DNA of 64,000 bases from Rhexocercosporidium sp. MPI-PUGE-AT-0058 (taxonomy: Eukaryota > Ascomycota > Leotiomycetes > Helotiales): assembly GCA_020746875.1 (NCBI GenBank), contig JAGTJL010000001.1, positions 3,844,001 through 3,908,000 of the forward strand. Reading direction: 5' to 3'. Shown here piece after piece: positions 55,694 to 64,000 of the stretch. The notes under the pieces are model-generated. The model searched no databases. It worked only from the letters and a program-made list of their open reading frames with translations, and had not been told where the DNA came from. The position numbers and the translations under genes were made by a program. Positions within the stretch are counted from its first letter, which is position 1. Each line of letters opens with the position of its first letter.

Positions 55694-56146
55694 ATGGCTG
55701 ACCAATCTGGATCTGCGAACACCTCCATCACCGACAAGGGAAAGGGCAAGGGCGCTGCTGAGCCTGAAAATGATACCACCATGGATGTTGATGACAGCTC
55801 TAGCGATGAGGAGGTTGAAGTCGACGAGGTGAGTTTCCTATCCATGCAAAATTCAGCGCAGATTGGACTAACACCTCAAGCAGGATGATGTAGTCGGTAA
55901 GGCATCCCATGCACGATGATCTGAATATAGCCTAACAATTAGACAGAGGAGCAAGATGATGAGATGTCTGCTATGGATAGAAGCAACATCATTGAGTCCG
56001 GTCGCCGCACCCGTGGTGTTAAGATCGACTACGCCAAGGCAGCTGAGGAGATGAAGCAGGCTGGTGAGATGGACGAGGACTCTGAGGATGACGATGACTT
56101 CGAGGAGCCTATCCAGGAATCCGACTCTGAGATGAAGGACAAGTAG
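55694..56146 (+). CDS. CHZ1: Histone H2A.Z chaperone Chz1
   Basis: Exons 55694-55828, 55884-55896, 55947-56146; 115 aa. Chz1 escorts the H2A.Z-H2B dimer and delivers it to the SWR1 remodeller in the nucleus. The CHZ motif is clear (NIIESGRRTRGVKIDYAKAA), flanked by acidic stretches on both sides (DSSSDEEVEVDE; EDSEDDDDFEE) that contact histones. The middle exon is only 13 nt (gat gat gta gtc g) between introns of 55 and 50 nt with canonical ends. Skipping it would shift the frame: 135 coding bases plus the third exon (which starts in phase 1) do not join. Confidence 0.9.
55884..55896 (+). other. 13-nt micro-exon of CHZ1
   Basis: Bounded by CAAGCAG| and |GTAAGG. It supplies Asp-Asp-Val-Val plus one base and restores phase to the third exon (GAG GAG CAA). 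Confidence 0.75.
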
Positions 56147-56918
56147 ATATCCGCGCCGAAGGAACATGAGGTGGTGGGCGCTTGGCGCTTGGATTTCTGC
56201 TGGACTGTTGGCACACGACCCTCTGCGACGGAAGCTCCTGATCGACAAGCTTACGTTTTCCTTGCACTTGCATGTTTGCTGGCTTGGTTCTCGGGGTCGT
56301 CCGATCGGCAACCATCCTCTCCTCTTCGCCTTTCGACTGGATATCCCCTTTTCCTCTCTTCTTCGGTGGACAGACAAAAAGTTTTCCTACAACATTGATT
56401 GCATTACGAGGGCATATGATATGATGATTGGGCGGATTTGGTAGAGCGGCGACGGCATGGGCCATGCATATGGATGGATGGGTGGAGAGTTATTCCCCAG
56501 CATGCTCTTGTTTGTATCACTTTTCTTCAAATCATAGAGAAACCGAGCACCCTGGGGCGCAAGTGAACGTTGTGACTTCAATTCGCTGTGAAGTTGTAAA
56601 TCACCAAATGGACCACCAAAGAACCCTTTGTTCAGAACATCAGAAAGAAGTAAAACTAACAATAACCTTGCTGAGCAAAGCCACTCTTTTCATGTCCAAA
56701 AGAGTACTTAAAAGTTAATCTACTTCAATATGTAACAAAGACAATCCGACCCCTGAAAGCGGAAATAAAAGCTAATTTCGTGATCTGATCCATCACTGCA
56801 GCTCTTTGAATGATGACTGGGTGGCTTCACTTCCGAAGAACACATCTCTCAACAATTCGTGCGCCACAACCATCTCTTCGAATCGTCGCACTCCTAAGCT
56901 TCTGGAGCACAACGAACA
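56147..56918. other. Intergenic
   Basis: 772 bp: CHZ1 3' UTR and BET1 promoter. No gene is supported. Confidence 0.5.
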
Positions 56919-57969
56919 ATGGCTTCAAGGTTGGTACTCCCTCTTCCCATCCTTTGGGGGTTTTCGCGAGACATGCGAGGATGAATACATTCCTTGCGAC
57001 TCAAGTCTCCTATCTGGCGCGGCTGAGGCGCGCCCCAAGGGGGTATTGGAAGTATTGAACGCCTCGAGCAGCCCTTTGCGCGCCGCGCTGCAGCCACCCT
57101 CTGTGGCATTGGAGCTGGTTTTCACTTTCATTTATACTCTATTCTCTACGGCTTGATCGTGTTTAGAGTTTGAATTTCGATTTGGATTTGCTTTTGACTG
57201 ACAACCTTCCCTCGCAACAGCAGATTCGGACCCTCGTCACTCCACCAGCGCGATCCGCGCAGCGCGCTCTTCGAGGGTTACAATGGCGGCGGTGCAGGCG
57301 GTAATGCGAATGCGAGAAGTAATGGGAATGGGAGTGTGAGCCCGAATCGCTATGCGGGTGGAGGATATGGGTATTCAGGAGGGAGTGCTGGGGCGGGGGG
57401 GATGAATGGTGGTGGTTTGGGTGTGGACAGTCCGGGGTATAGACCTGCGACGCCAAATAAGAGGTTGGTTCTGTCTTCCCTTTGTTCTTGAGGTTTCGTG
57501 GGTGGGTTTGGAGGATGGTAGAGGGGGGGGGTGTGTTGAGACACTGAGGGGATGGATGAATGGATGGAGATGGAAAAGAATGCTAATGGGCAATCACAGA
57601 GGCCAATATAGCGACGCCGTCCTAAATGAATTAGAAAGCCAGAATGATGGACAGGTAGAAGGCATAATGGGCAAAGTACGACAGCTGAAAGATGTACGTC
57701 TGCCTCTCTTTTCCTAAACCCCTTCCTCCATTTTAACCCTGCTGATTTGATATTCAATTCTGTAGATGACGATAGCCATCGGTGACGAGATCCGCGAATC
57801 CTCGGCACTGGCCGAGAAAATGAATGATTCATTCGATGGCACGAGACTCAGGCTGAAGGGGACGATGAATCGTATGCTTGTTATGGCGGAGAGGACGGGT
57901 GTGGGTTGGAAGGTGTGGTTGGCTTTCTTTGCGGCTGTTGGGTTGTTGTTCTTTTGGGTGTGGATTTAG
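56919..57969 (+). CDS. BET1: ER-Golgi SNARE Bet1
   Basis: Exons 56919-56929, 57224-57463, 57600-57693, 57766-57969; 182 aa. Bet1 is the Qc-SNARE for fusion of ER-derived vesicles with the Golgi. The first exon is 11 nt (ATG GCT TCA AG) and splices over a 294-nt intron to give MASRFGPSSLHQRDPRSALF, the fungal Bet1 start. A Gly-rich linker follows. The SNARE helix runs from SDAVLNELESQNDGQVEGIM to SALAEKMNDSFDGTRLRLKG, with RTGVGWKVWLAF and a C-terminal hydrophobic anchor (FFAAVGLLFFWVWI). The short first exon is supported by phase and by the family's conserved N-terminus. Confidence 0.9.
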
Positions 57970-58298
57970 AGTGGTGATTGGAATGAGATGCTTGGGGGAA
58001 GAGGGAGGGGTAGGAGGTGTATATTCAGATGGAGCGGACAGAGAGATGGCTCAGGTCTTTTGCATGGAGATTCGGCGTTTGGGTTAATTTCAGTGAATGG
58101 GGATCTTGCCATTTCAAGATCAGGGAAGGAAGGTATTATAGAAGGCCTTTTAGTGAAATTCTGGGCTGTGCGCTGGCTGTTAATACACTTTTTGATTCTT
58201 CTTTCTGGGTATCTATTTCTTGGTCATCATTACTAGCCATGTACTAGAACTCGTTATACAGCTTATACACTCTTCGCGGGTCCTAAGAGGATCTCGTC
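57970..58298. other. Convergent intergenic region
   Basis: 329 bp between BET1 and APC15 stops. Probably both 3' UTRs. Nothing else is seen. Confidence 0.5.
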
Positions 58299-59412
58299 TC
58301 ATGAAGACCGTCCTCTCCTGTTCCGAAATCCAGATAGTCGTCGAGGACTGCTTCCCAGCTGACTGCTTCCTGACATCAAGTTGCTCAGGTCCATACTATT
58401 CTGCGTGCCATCACTCCTGACCATACTGGAGGCTGCAGCTCGCTGTGGAAATTGGCTATCATCAGCACTATCCTCCTCACTACTTGACAGCTCCTCCTCG
58501 GTGTCAGTATGCTCATAACCATCGGCCGAAGCTTCAGGAATATCATCGTCCAAATCCCCATCCATGTTCATGTCCAGGTCTTGGTGTTCTTCGTGATGTT
58601 CATGCATCAAATCCTCTTCCTGCAGCAAATTATCCCCTCCCTCATCCTCATCCCCTAGAGAACCTTCCTCACCGAACCTCGTCTGCCGTATCTCATCTCC
58701 TCGAATCAAAGCTTCCCTATACACATCATCCGGTAATCGTGAAGCCAGTACATTCCTTGGCACTTCTTCAATGTCGTTCTCCTCATCCTCTTCACTAGAC
58801 TCCGAATCCGAATCTAGCAGTCTCGTCGCATCCGCGTCCGCATCCGGCACATCATCATCCAAATCCCTCACTTCTTCCATCTCGCCATCCATACCCTCGC
58901 CCTGCAACAACTCATCTACCCCCTCTGCAGCTTCCGCCTCTGCAAGTTCCTGTGCTAATGCTTCGCGCCGGAGTGCTTCCTGGTGTTCTTCCATCTCGCG
59001 CTTCTCTTCACGCTGTTGGTGGAGTGATTTTTGGATTCCTGGGGGCTTGATCCAACCGCTGCCGTAATTCTGGATGTTTATCTTGCGGCGCTCCATGTAT
59101 TCTTCATCGTGGCGGAGGCGGGAGAGAGGCGTTCGGTGGGGAGGGAGATGTCGTCTGGATGGTTGGTGGGTGGCTGTGTGGTCGTGGGGATTGGATGGAG
59201 GGGGCTGATCGGTAAATGCAGAGGGGGTGGGTGTCGTGGATGAGGTATACCACAATGAATAGGACTATGCTTGTCTGTTAGTTACCTCGAAGTAGCTGTT
59301 GCGATTTGACGCTCAAAAGTCGTGGGAGTAAGTTCTGGAGCTAATTTTTCTCCTGTGGATGAAAACGAGCCGAACTTACATCCTGAGGTGCTAGGCTTGG
59401 AAGGGAGAGCAT
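58299..59412 (-). CDS. APC15: Anaphase-promoting complex subunit Apc15 (Mnd2-like)
   Basis: Minus strand, exons 59412-59380 and 59264-58299 (GAT|GTAAGT ... GCATAG), 332 aa. Apc15 helps APC/C release from the mitotic checkpoint complex; the fungal form is related to Mnd2. The splice gives MLSLPSLAPQD then SYSLWYTSSTTP, the conserved N-terminus. The block LSRLRHDEEYMERRKINIQN, GSGWIKPPG, and the following QREEKREMEEHQEALRRE helix are the Apc15 signature. The rest is very acidic with many Glu/Asp runs. The first exon is 33 nt. It diverges from GLT1 over 3 kb. Confidence 0.85.
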
Positions 59413-62400
59413 TCTGTTGATTTGGACCCTGCAAGGTAATTGATAATTGTTGTGTAGTGTTCTTGCGCGTCGTTGTTGACATCGTCACGAAAGATTGAAG
59501 CTCGGACTCTAGCCGAGGCCGCGCTAAACCTTATTCAAACCTACCCACTTCTTAGCCTGGTCCTCCCTCTCTCAGCCTTCTCTTGCCCCTCGGTTGGAGG
59601 AGAGAACAATTCACTTGATTATTTCCAGTTGCAGTTCCATTTTCCTGGTAGTATTGTATGCCATTTTTTTTATCTATAAGTAAAACATCAAGGACTCTCC
59701 ACAGAATGGTTCCGCCAAGGTTGTTGTCATTCTGTCTCTGTTCCTATCCAGTTGTTCCGGTACATAGTGCAAGTATAGCAGGCATTCCAGACTGTTAAGT
59801 TGCTTGATTCAATTCCACCAGCTCCCCCGCCTCGATCAGTACCGCCAGCAGATGGAAGTACCACCTTCATTGAGTTTACAAATTCCTCTCGCTCTCTGTC
59901 TCCCTCTCCCACCTTTGCAACTGCATCCTGACTTCGGATCCAAGAGACGATGACCAACTTTGACTGTTGAGAGAACTCCTCTCTCGTAATATAGAGGTCA
60001 TTTTTTGACCAGCAGTCCCGGATTCCTCACTCAGCCGCCCTAACATCGGGAAATACTCAAACGATGACAATTCTATGACAGTTCGAAACAAGTTTTGACC
60101 GCTGTCTAACGTTATCCGGTCTTTTCGCTCCCTATTTTCTTTTGCCTAAAATTAATTGAATTCTAATAAGCACTGGTCAACAGGCCAAAAACTCGTCCAT
60201 CAGCCGATTCCGATTGCGCCCGAGTTCGCAGTTAACGTGTTCCAAGATATTCCGGCCTCACAAGCACAAGTGCACAGAAATCCAAACTTTTCCCTTGCTC
60301 CACTCACCCCATGCATTGTCTGCGTGCCAGTGCGTGGGGCAAATCGACATGGGGGAGGAACAGGCGTGGCAGGGACCCAACCCCTCCAAGATGCCTGTTG
60401 CAATCTCTCTATCCGCGCATCTTGATTGGAGTAAACACGGATCGGATGTCTCTCTCGTGTGTCATTCTGACTACGTACCACCTCGCTGCGGGGACCCCTG
60501 TTCAGAAGGCTGACCAATTGCGTATTCTGATACAAAATCTTTCCTTTGCATCTGCAAAATAATCCGCTTCAGTTCCCGGCATCTATCTAGTGCGCTGTAG
60601 CTAGCAGCTTAGCTCTCAGTCTGCTTGTCTCTCGGCGAGCTTGCTGCTTGCAAAGTGTCTTTTGGCCAGTTAGGACGGCCCATCCGCCCGCCTCGACCAG
60701 CCCCCGTGTGAGGATTGACCTATCATCTCACCCGCTATGTAATAAGGTTGGCCCTGCTCGTACTGGCCAACGGCGATATCGGCTTGCAGCAACAGAAAGT
60801 TTTTTTCGTGGTCTCATCGACGCCGGTGCAGGATGAGGCTACGCTCCCCACACCCCATTTGCTGAACCAATGTGCAACTTGCATTTGAGTACTCCGCAGC
60901 CTGCACAGCACGACATATGCAGTTCGAGCTGCAGCCTGGTCGAGATGCTCGAGCTCTTCTGGCTCGACATGTGGGGGTGCTGCAGTTAATGAAGAACCTG
61001 GTTCCTAGCTGCGAGGCGAGGCGACCTGCGAACTCGAACAGGTGTTTCCGAGGACGGGTGAGAAACGAGGAAGAGAAGAGGATTTCTGACTGCTCTCGGC
61101 TATATACGACTACTGATGAGCAACTCGAACTAATCGGAAAGCTAGAGACAGCCAGGAGAGTGGAACATGTCACCACTTCGTTGATCCCCGCTGAGTAGGC
61201 CGGTAAAGGAGCTTTGGAGCGTAGATGGGATGGTGTGTCTGTTAGACTTGTGCGAGACGTGGCGGAAGAGCAAAAGAGAAGGATCACCGTGGTCATCACT
61301 GTGCACTGGGTGGGAGATCTAAAATATCTTGGATAAATAGAAGCAGTCGTGTTGACCTGGACCATAGCCGGCGTAGTGTTGCAGTAGTACATTTACTTCT
61401 TTTGATATTCGAGCGATTGCTGGTGATATCTTCTAGAGCAACAGAATTCTCGAAGACACTATTGCGCCTGCAGGAAATCAAAGAAAAGGAAATTGATGAC
61501 CATTGCATTGGTTGCAGTCTCCTCTGTCCCTCTCCCTGGCCCTGGTCGTCCGATCTGCTTGAAGACAAGAAAGACATCCTCCTCCATCCTGCTCCTGGTC
61601 CGTCCGGTGCAGGCCGAGCCTTCCACTTCCACTTTCACCACCATCACTAGCTCACAACCCCTCATTAAATTCACCTCCACCAACGAAACTTCGCCGGCCA
61701 GCAGCCTGCCAGACCAGCCAGAACCCGTGGGAGCAATAAAAGCCCTCCCTCCTCCCAGACTTTTTCCTTCCCTCCCTCCCCGACTTCAATTCAACTGTCC
61801 CAACCCCCAAACGTGGTGTTGTCGACTCGAGCTGTGCTGTGATCATCTACCATTGTGAGTACAGACAGTTCTTGCCTACCTACTTACCTGCCATCCCTCT
61901 CTACCTTATTTACCTCCCCTTATTTACTTACCTCCCCTGCTCGTCTTCCCCTCACGCTCCCTCTGCCTGCCATCCGAGACCCGCCAATCGCCTGTTATCG
62001 TGGGCATCATCATGCATGCAACCGTTCTAAGCTGCCCAGTCCAGCAGAACAGATAGTTTAGTCTGTCTTATCGAGTTGGCGGCGCGGGGGCACAATTCTG
62101 TATAAATTGGGGAACAAGCGTCTCCAGTCAATCAGCAGCCGGGCATTCACAAGCACAAGCACAAGCCAATCCTGACGCAACCGATCGGCAGCTTCACCAC
62201 GCTACTCGAGCTACAGCATTCATCCCTTCTCTCTGATCTCACTTCTCCTTGCTTTGTATTCTGCAACTCTTCAATTTGAAACGCACAACCACGAGTTCAG
62301 TCAAATATCTTACCTTTGCCTCGTCTTCCTTACTGACCGGATTTTGCCCCTCCAGACAACCAAACAAATAAACAAGTAATCAGTCGCACAGCCTCCTGCG

Positions 62401-62469
62401 CAAATCAAAACGAGGCGACAAACCATACCAAACCTGAACACTCTCGAAATCGCCGCTACTTTGCCTGCT
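59413..62469. other. Long divergent upstream region, APC15 and GLT1
   Basis: 3.06 kb with no supportable gene. The part before GLT1 is pyrimidine-rich with tacctac repeats near 61870-61940 and cacaagcacaagcacaagcc near 62148-62167. A minus-strand frame of 192 codons (61392-60814) has an ATG but is Ser/Arg-rich with no family likeness. The region probably holds the GLT1 promoter and a long leader. Confidence 0.5.
62101..62108 (+). promoter_or_regulatory. TATA box upstream of GLT1
   Basis: TATAAATT in ctgtataaattgggg, 369 bases before the ATG at 62470. If used, it implies a leader of about 300 nt. Confidence 0.45.
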
Positions 62470-64000
62470 ATGGCAAAAGTCGACGATTTCAACGACAGAC
62501 AAACCCAGATCGACGCCGAAAATGAGCCGTACCATCAATATGAGTACCAGACAGAGGAGAACGGGTCATGGGCTGGCGCTCTCCCAGTGAAGCAGTACGT
62601 TGCCCAGTCCCCGACGTCCCGGATGACAAACTGATCAAATGAATAGGGGATTGTACGATCCTGGGTTGGAGAAAGATGCTTGTGGTGTCGGATTTGCCTG
62701 GTGCGTACAGATCCAATCAATCGACAATCAGACGCGCAGCTAACCCATTTCCAGTCACATAAAGGGCAAAGCGAGCCACAAGATTGTTAGCGATGGTATG
62801 CCCCTACACCTATACTGTACGATTATATGCTAATACTTTCTTCTCCAGCGCGAAATTTGTTGTGTAACATGACCCATCGTGGTGCGGTGGGATCCGATGC
62901 GCGGGATGGAGATGGAGCAGGTGTCATGACTTCAATCCCCCACAAATTCTTCATCAAGAACTTCGAACGCGAAACGGATATCAAGCTTCCGCCTATGGGG
63001 CAATACGCGGTGGGCAATCTTTTCTTCAAGCCAGACGAGGAGACGTTGCATGAATCAAAGAGACAATTGGAAGAGATCTCAGAGTCACTGGGGCTGAGGG
63101 TATTGGGATGGCGAGAGCCTCCTAAAGATTCTACTCTTCTTGGTCCCGCTGCTGCTTCTCGTGAGCCTATCATTCTGCAGCCATTCGTTGTGCTAGCATC
63201 TGCATATGGTTATGGTAATTCGCCAGAGACCACCGACCCTGATCATTTTGATGAGAAATATTTCGAAAGGCAACTTTATGTGCTTCGAAAGCGTGCGACC
63301 CATACCATTGGCCTGCACAACTGGTTCTATTTATGTTCTTTGTCAAACAAGAACATTGTTTACAAGGGCCAACTCGCCCCCGTGCAAGTTTACCAGTACT
63401 ATTATGATCTGGTTAATGCAGACTACGAAGCCCATTTCGCCCTCGTGCATTCCCGTTTTTCTACCAACACTTTCCCATCGTGGGATCGTGCTCAGCCCCT
63501 AAGATGGGCAGCCCACAATGGTACGAGACTATTGTAATCCCAGAAGTAGTGCGTGTACTAACTCCCAACCAGGTGAAATTAACACATTGCGGGGGAATAA
63601 GAACTGGATGCGAGCTCGTGAAGGTGTCATGCAGTCGGACATATTTGGCGACGAGCTTGAATCGCTCTACCCAATAGTGGAAGACGGCGGCTCTGATTCA
63701 GCCGCTTTTGACAACGTCCTCGAATTGTTAACCGTCAACGGCGTCCTCTCCCTCCCCGAAGCCGTCATGCTCATGGTTCCGGAAGCATGGGAGGACAACT
63801 CTGCAATGGATCCTGCGAAGGCCGCCTTCTACGAATGGGCAGCTTGCCAGATGGAGCCATGGGATGGACCCGCTCTTTTCACATTTGCAGATGGAAGATA
63901 CTGCGGTGCCAACCTGGACAGAAATGGACTTCGTCCTTGCAGATACTATGTCATGGACGATGACAGAATCATCTGTGCATCAGAAGTCGGTACTATTCAC
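62470..64000 (+). CDS. GLT1: NAD(P)H-dependent glutamate synthase (GOGAT), 5' part
   Basis: Exons 62470-62594, 62647-62700, 62755-62795, 62849-63520 and 63573 to the window end, where it runs on. GOGAT makes two glutamates from glutamine and 2-oxoglutarate. Only part of the N-terminal glutaminase (class II amidotransferase) domain is present. A propeptide of about 50 residues precedes GLEKDACGVGFACHIKG; the Cys in DACGVGF is the nucleophile that becomes residue 1 after cleavage. Then come MTHRGAVGSDARDGDGAGV, HSRFSTNTFPSWDRAQPLR, GEINTLRGNKNWM and the start of the central domain (DGPALFTFADGRYCGANLDR, NGLRPCRY). All splice sites are canonical and in phase. The full protein is normally over 2,000 aa. 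Confidence 0.95.

Noticed and set aside
55193..55888. 231-codon frame overlapping CHZ1
   Set aside because: It runs across the CHZ1 promoter in and out of the gene; the open part in CHZ1 is simply its first exon and intron.
60814..61392. 192-codon minus-strand ATG frame upstream of GLT1
   Set aside because: Ser/Arg/Thr-rich without any recognisable motif, and it lies in the promoter region of GLT1.

Overview
This is nuclear DNA of a filamentous ascomycete (Pezizomycotina; a leotiomycete would fit, but the class is not proven by the sequence). Genes carry short introns (about 47-70 nt) with GTRAGT-like donors and CTNAC-like branch sites, and the proteins are recognisably fungal: Zn2Cys6 factor, Pho80-type cyclin, fungal Pho84, Gid5/Vid28, Apc15, Chz1. 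All exon joins given here were worked out by hand from splice consensus, reading phase and family similarity. No transcript data were available.

Left block (1-13.3 kb), conserved genes: the 3' end of a Pumilio-family RNA-binding protein, the TAD3 subunit of the tRNA adenosine-34 deaminase, a Pho84-type H+/phosphate symporter, a UBE3D-like E3 ligase (minus strand), a questin-oxidase-like protein diverging from it, and the RAD17 checkpoint clamp loader (minus).

Middle block (about 13.9-34.6 kb), an accessory island: an F-box-like pseudogene, a small secreted protein with a lysozyme-like motif, a TPR-type pseudogene, a 217-bp TA-flanked mariner-like MITE, a Zn2Cys6 transcription factor with one unresolved reading-frame break, two lineage-restricted proteins facing each other (one with an N-myristoylation-type start, one resembling the N-terminal domains of fungal NLR/STAND proteins), a beta-lactamase-family pseudogene and an intact secreted subtilisin-like protease. 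Most in-frame stops in the pseudogenes can be explained by one CpA-to-TpA change (CAA/CAG to TAA/TAG), the change expected from repeat-induced point mutation (RIP).

Right block (34.6-64 kb), mostly conserved genes again: an alpha/beta hydrolase, a large Ser-rich unknown protein, an HSF-type (Sfl1-like) factor (minus), an F-box protein, Gid5/Vid28 (minus), a Pho80-like cyclin, EMC10, the H2A.Z chaperone CHZ1, the SNARE BET1, APC15 (minus) and the 5' part of glutamate synthase GLT1, which runs off the end. Two long gene-poor stretches (41.2-45.0 kb and 59.4-62.5 kb) are upstream regions of divergent pairs and carry many simple repeats.

Functional links are loose, as usual in fungi. Pho84 and a Pho80-like cyclin both belong to phosphate physiology but lie 47 kb apart. 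UBE3D, Gid5 and Apc15 all belong to ubiquitin pathways. No biosynthetic cluster, CRISPR array, rRNA gene or convincing tRNA gene was seen.
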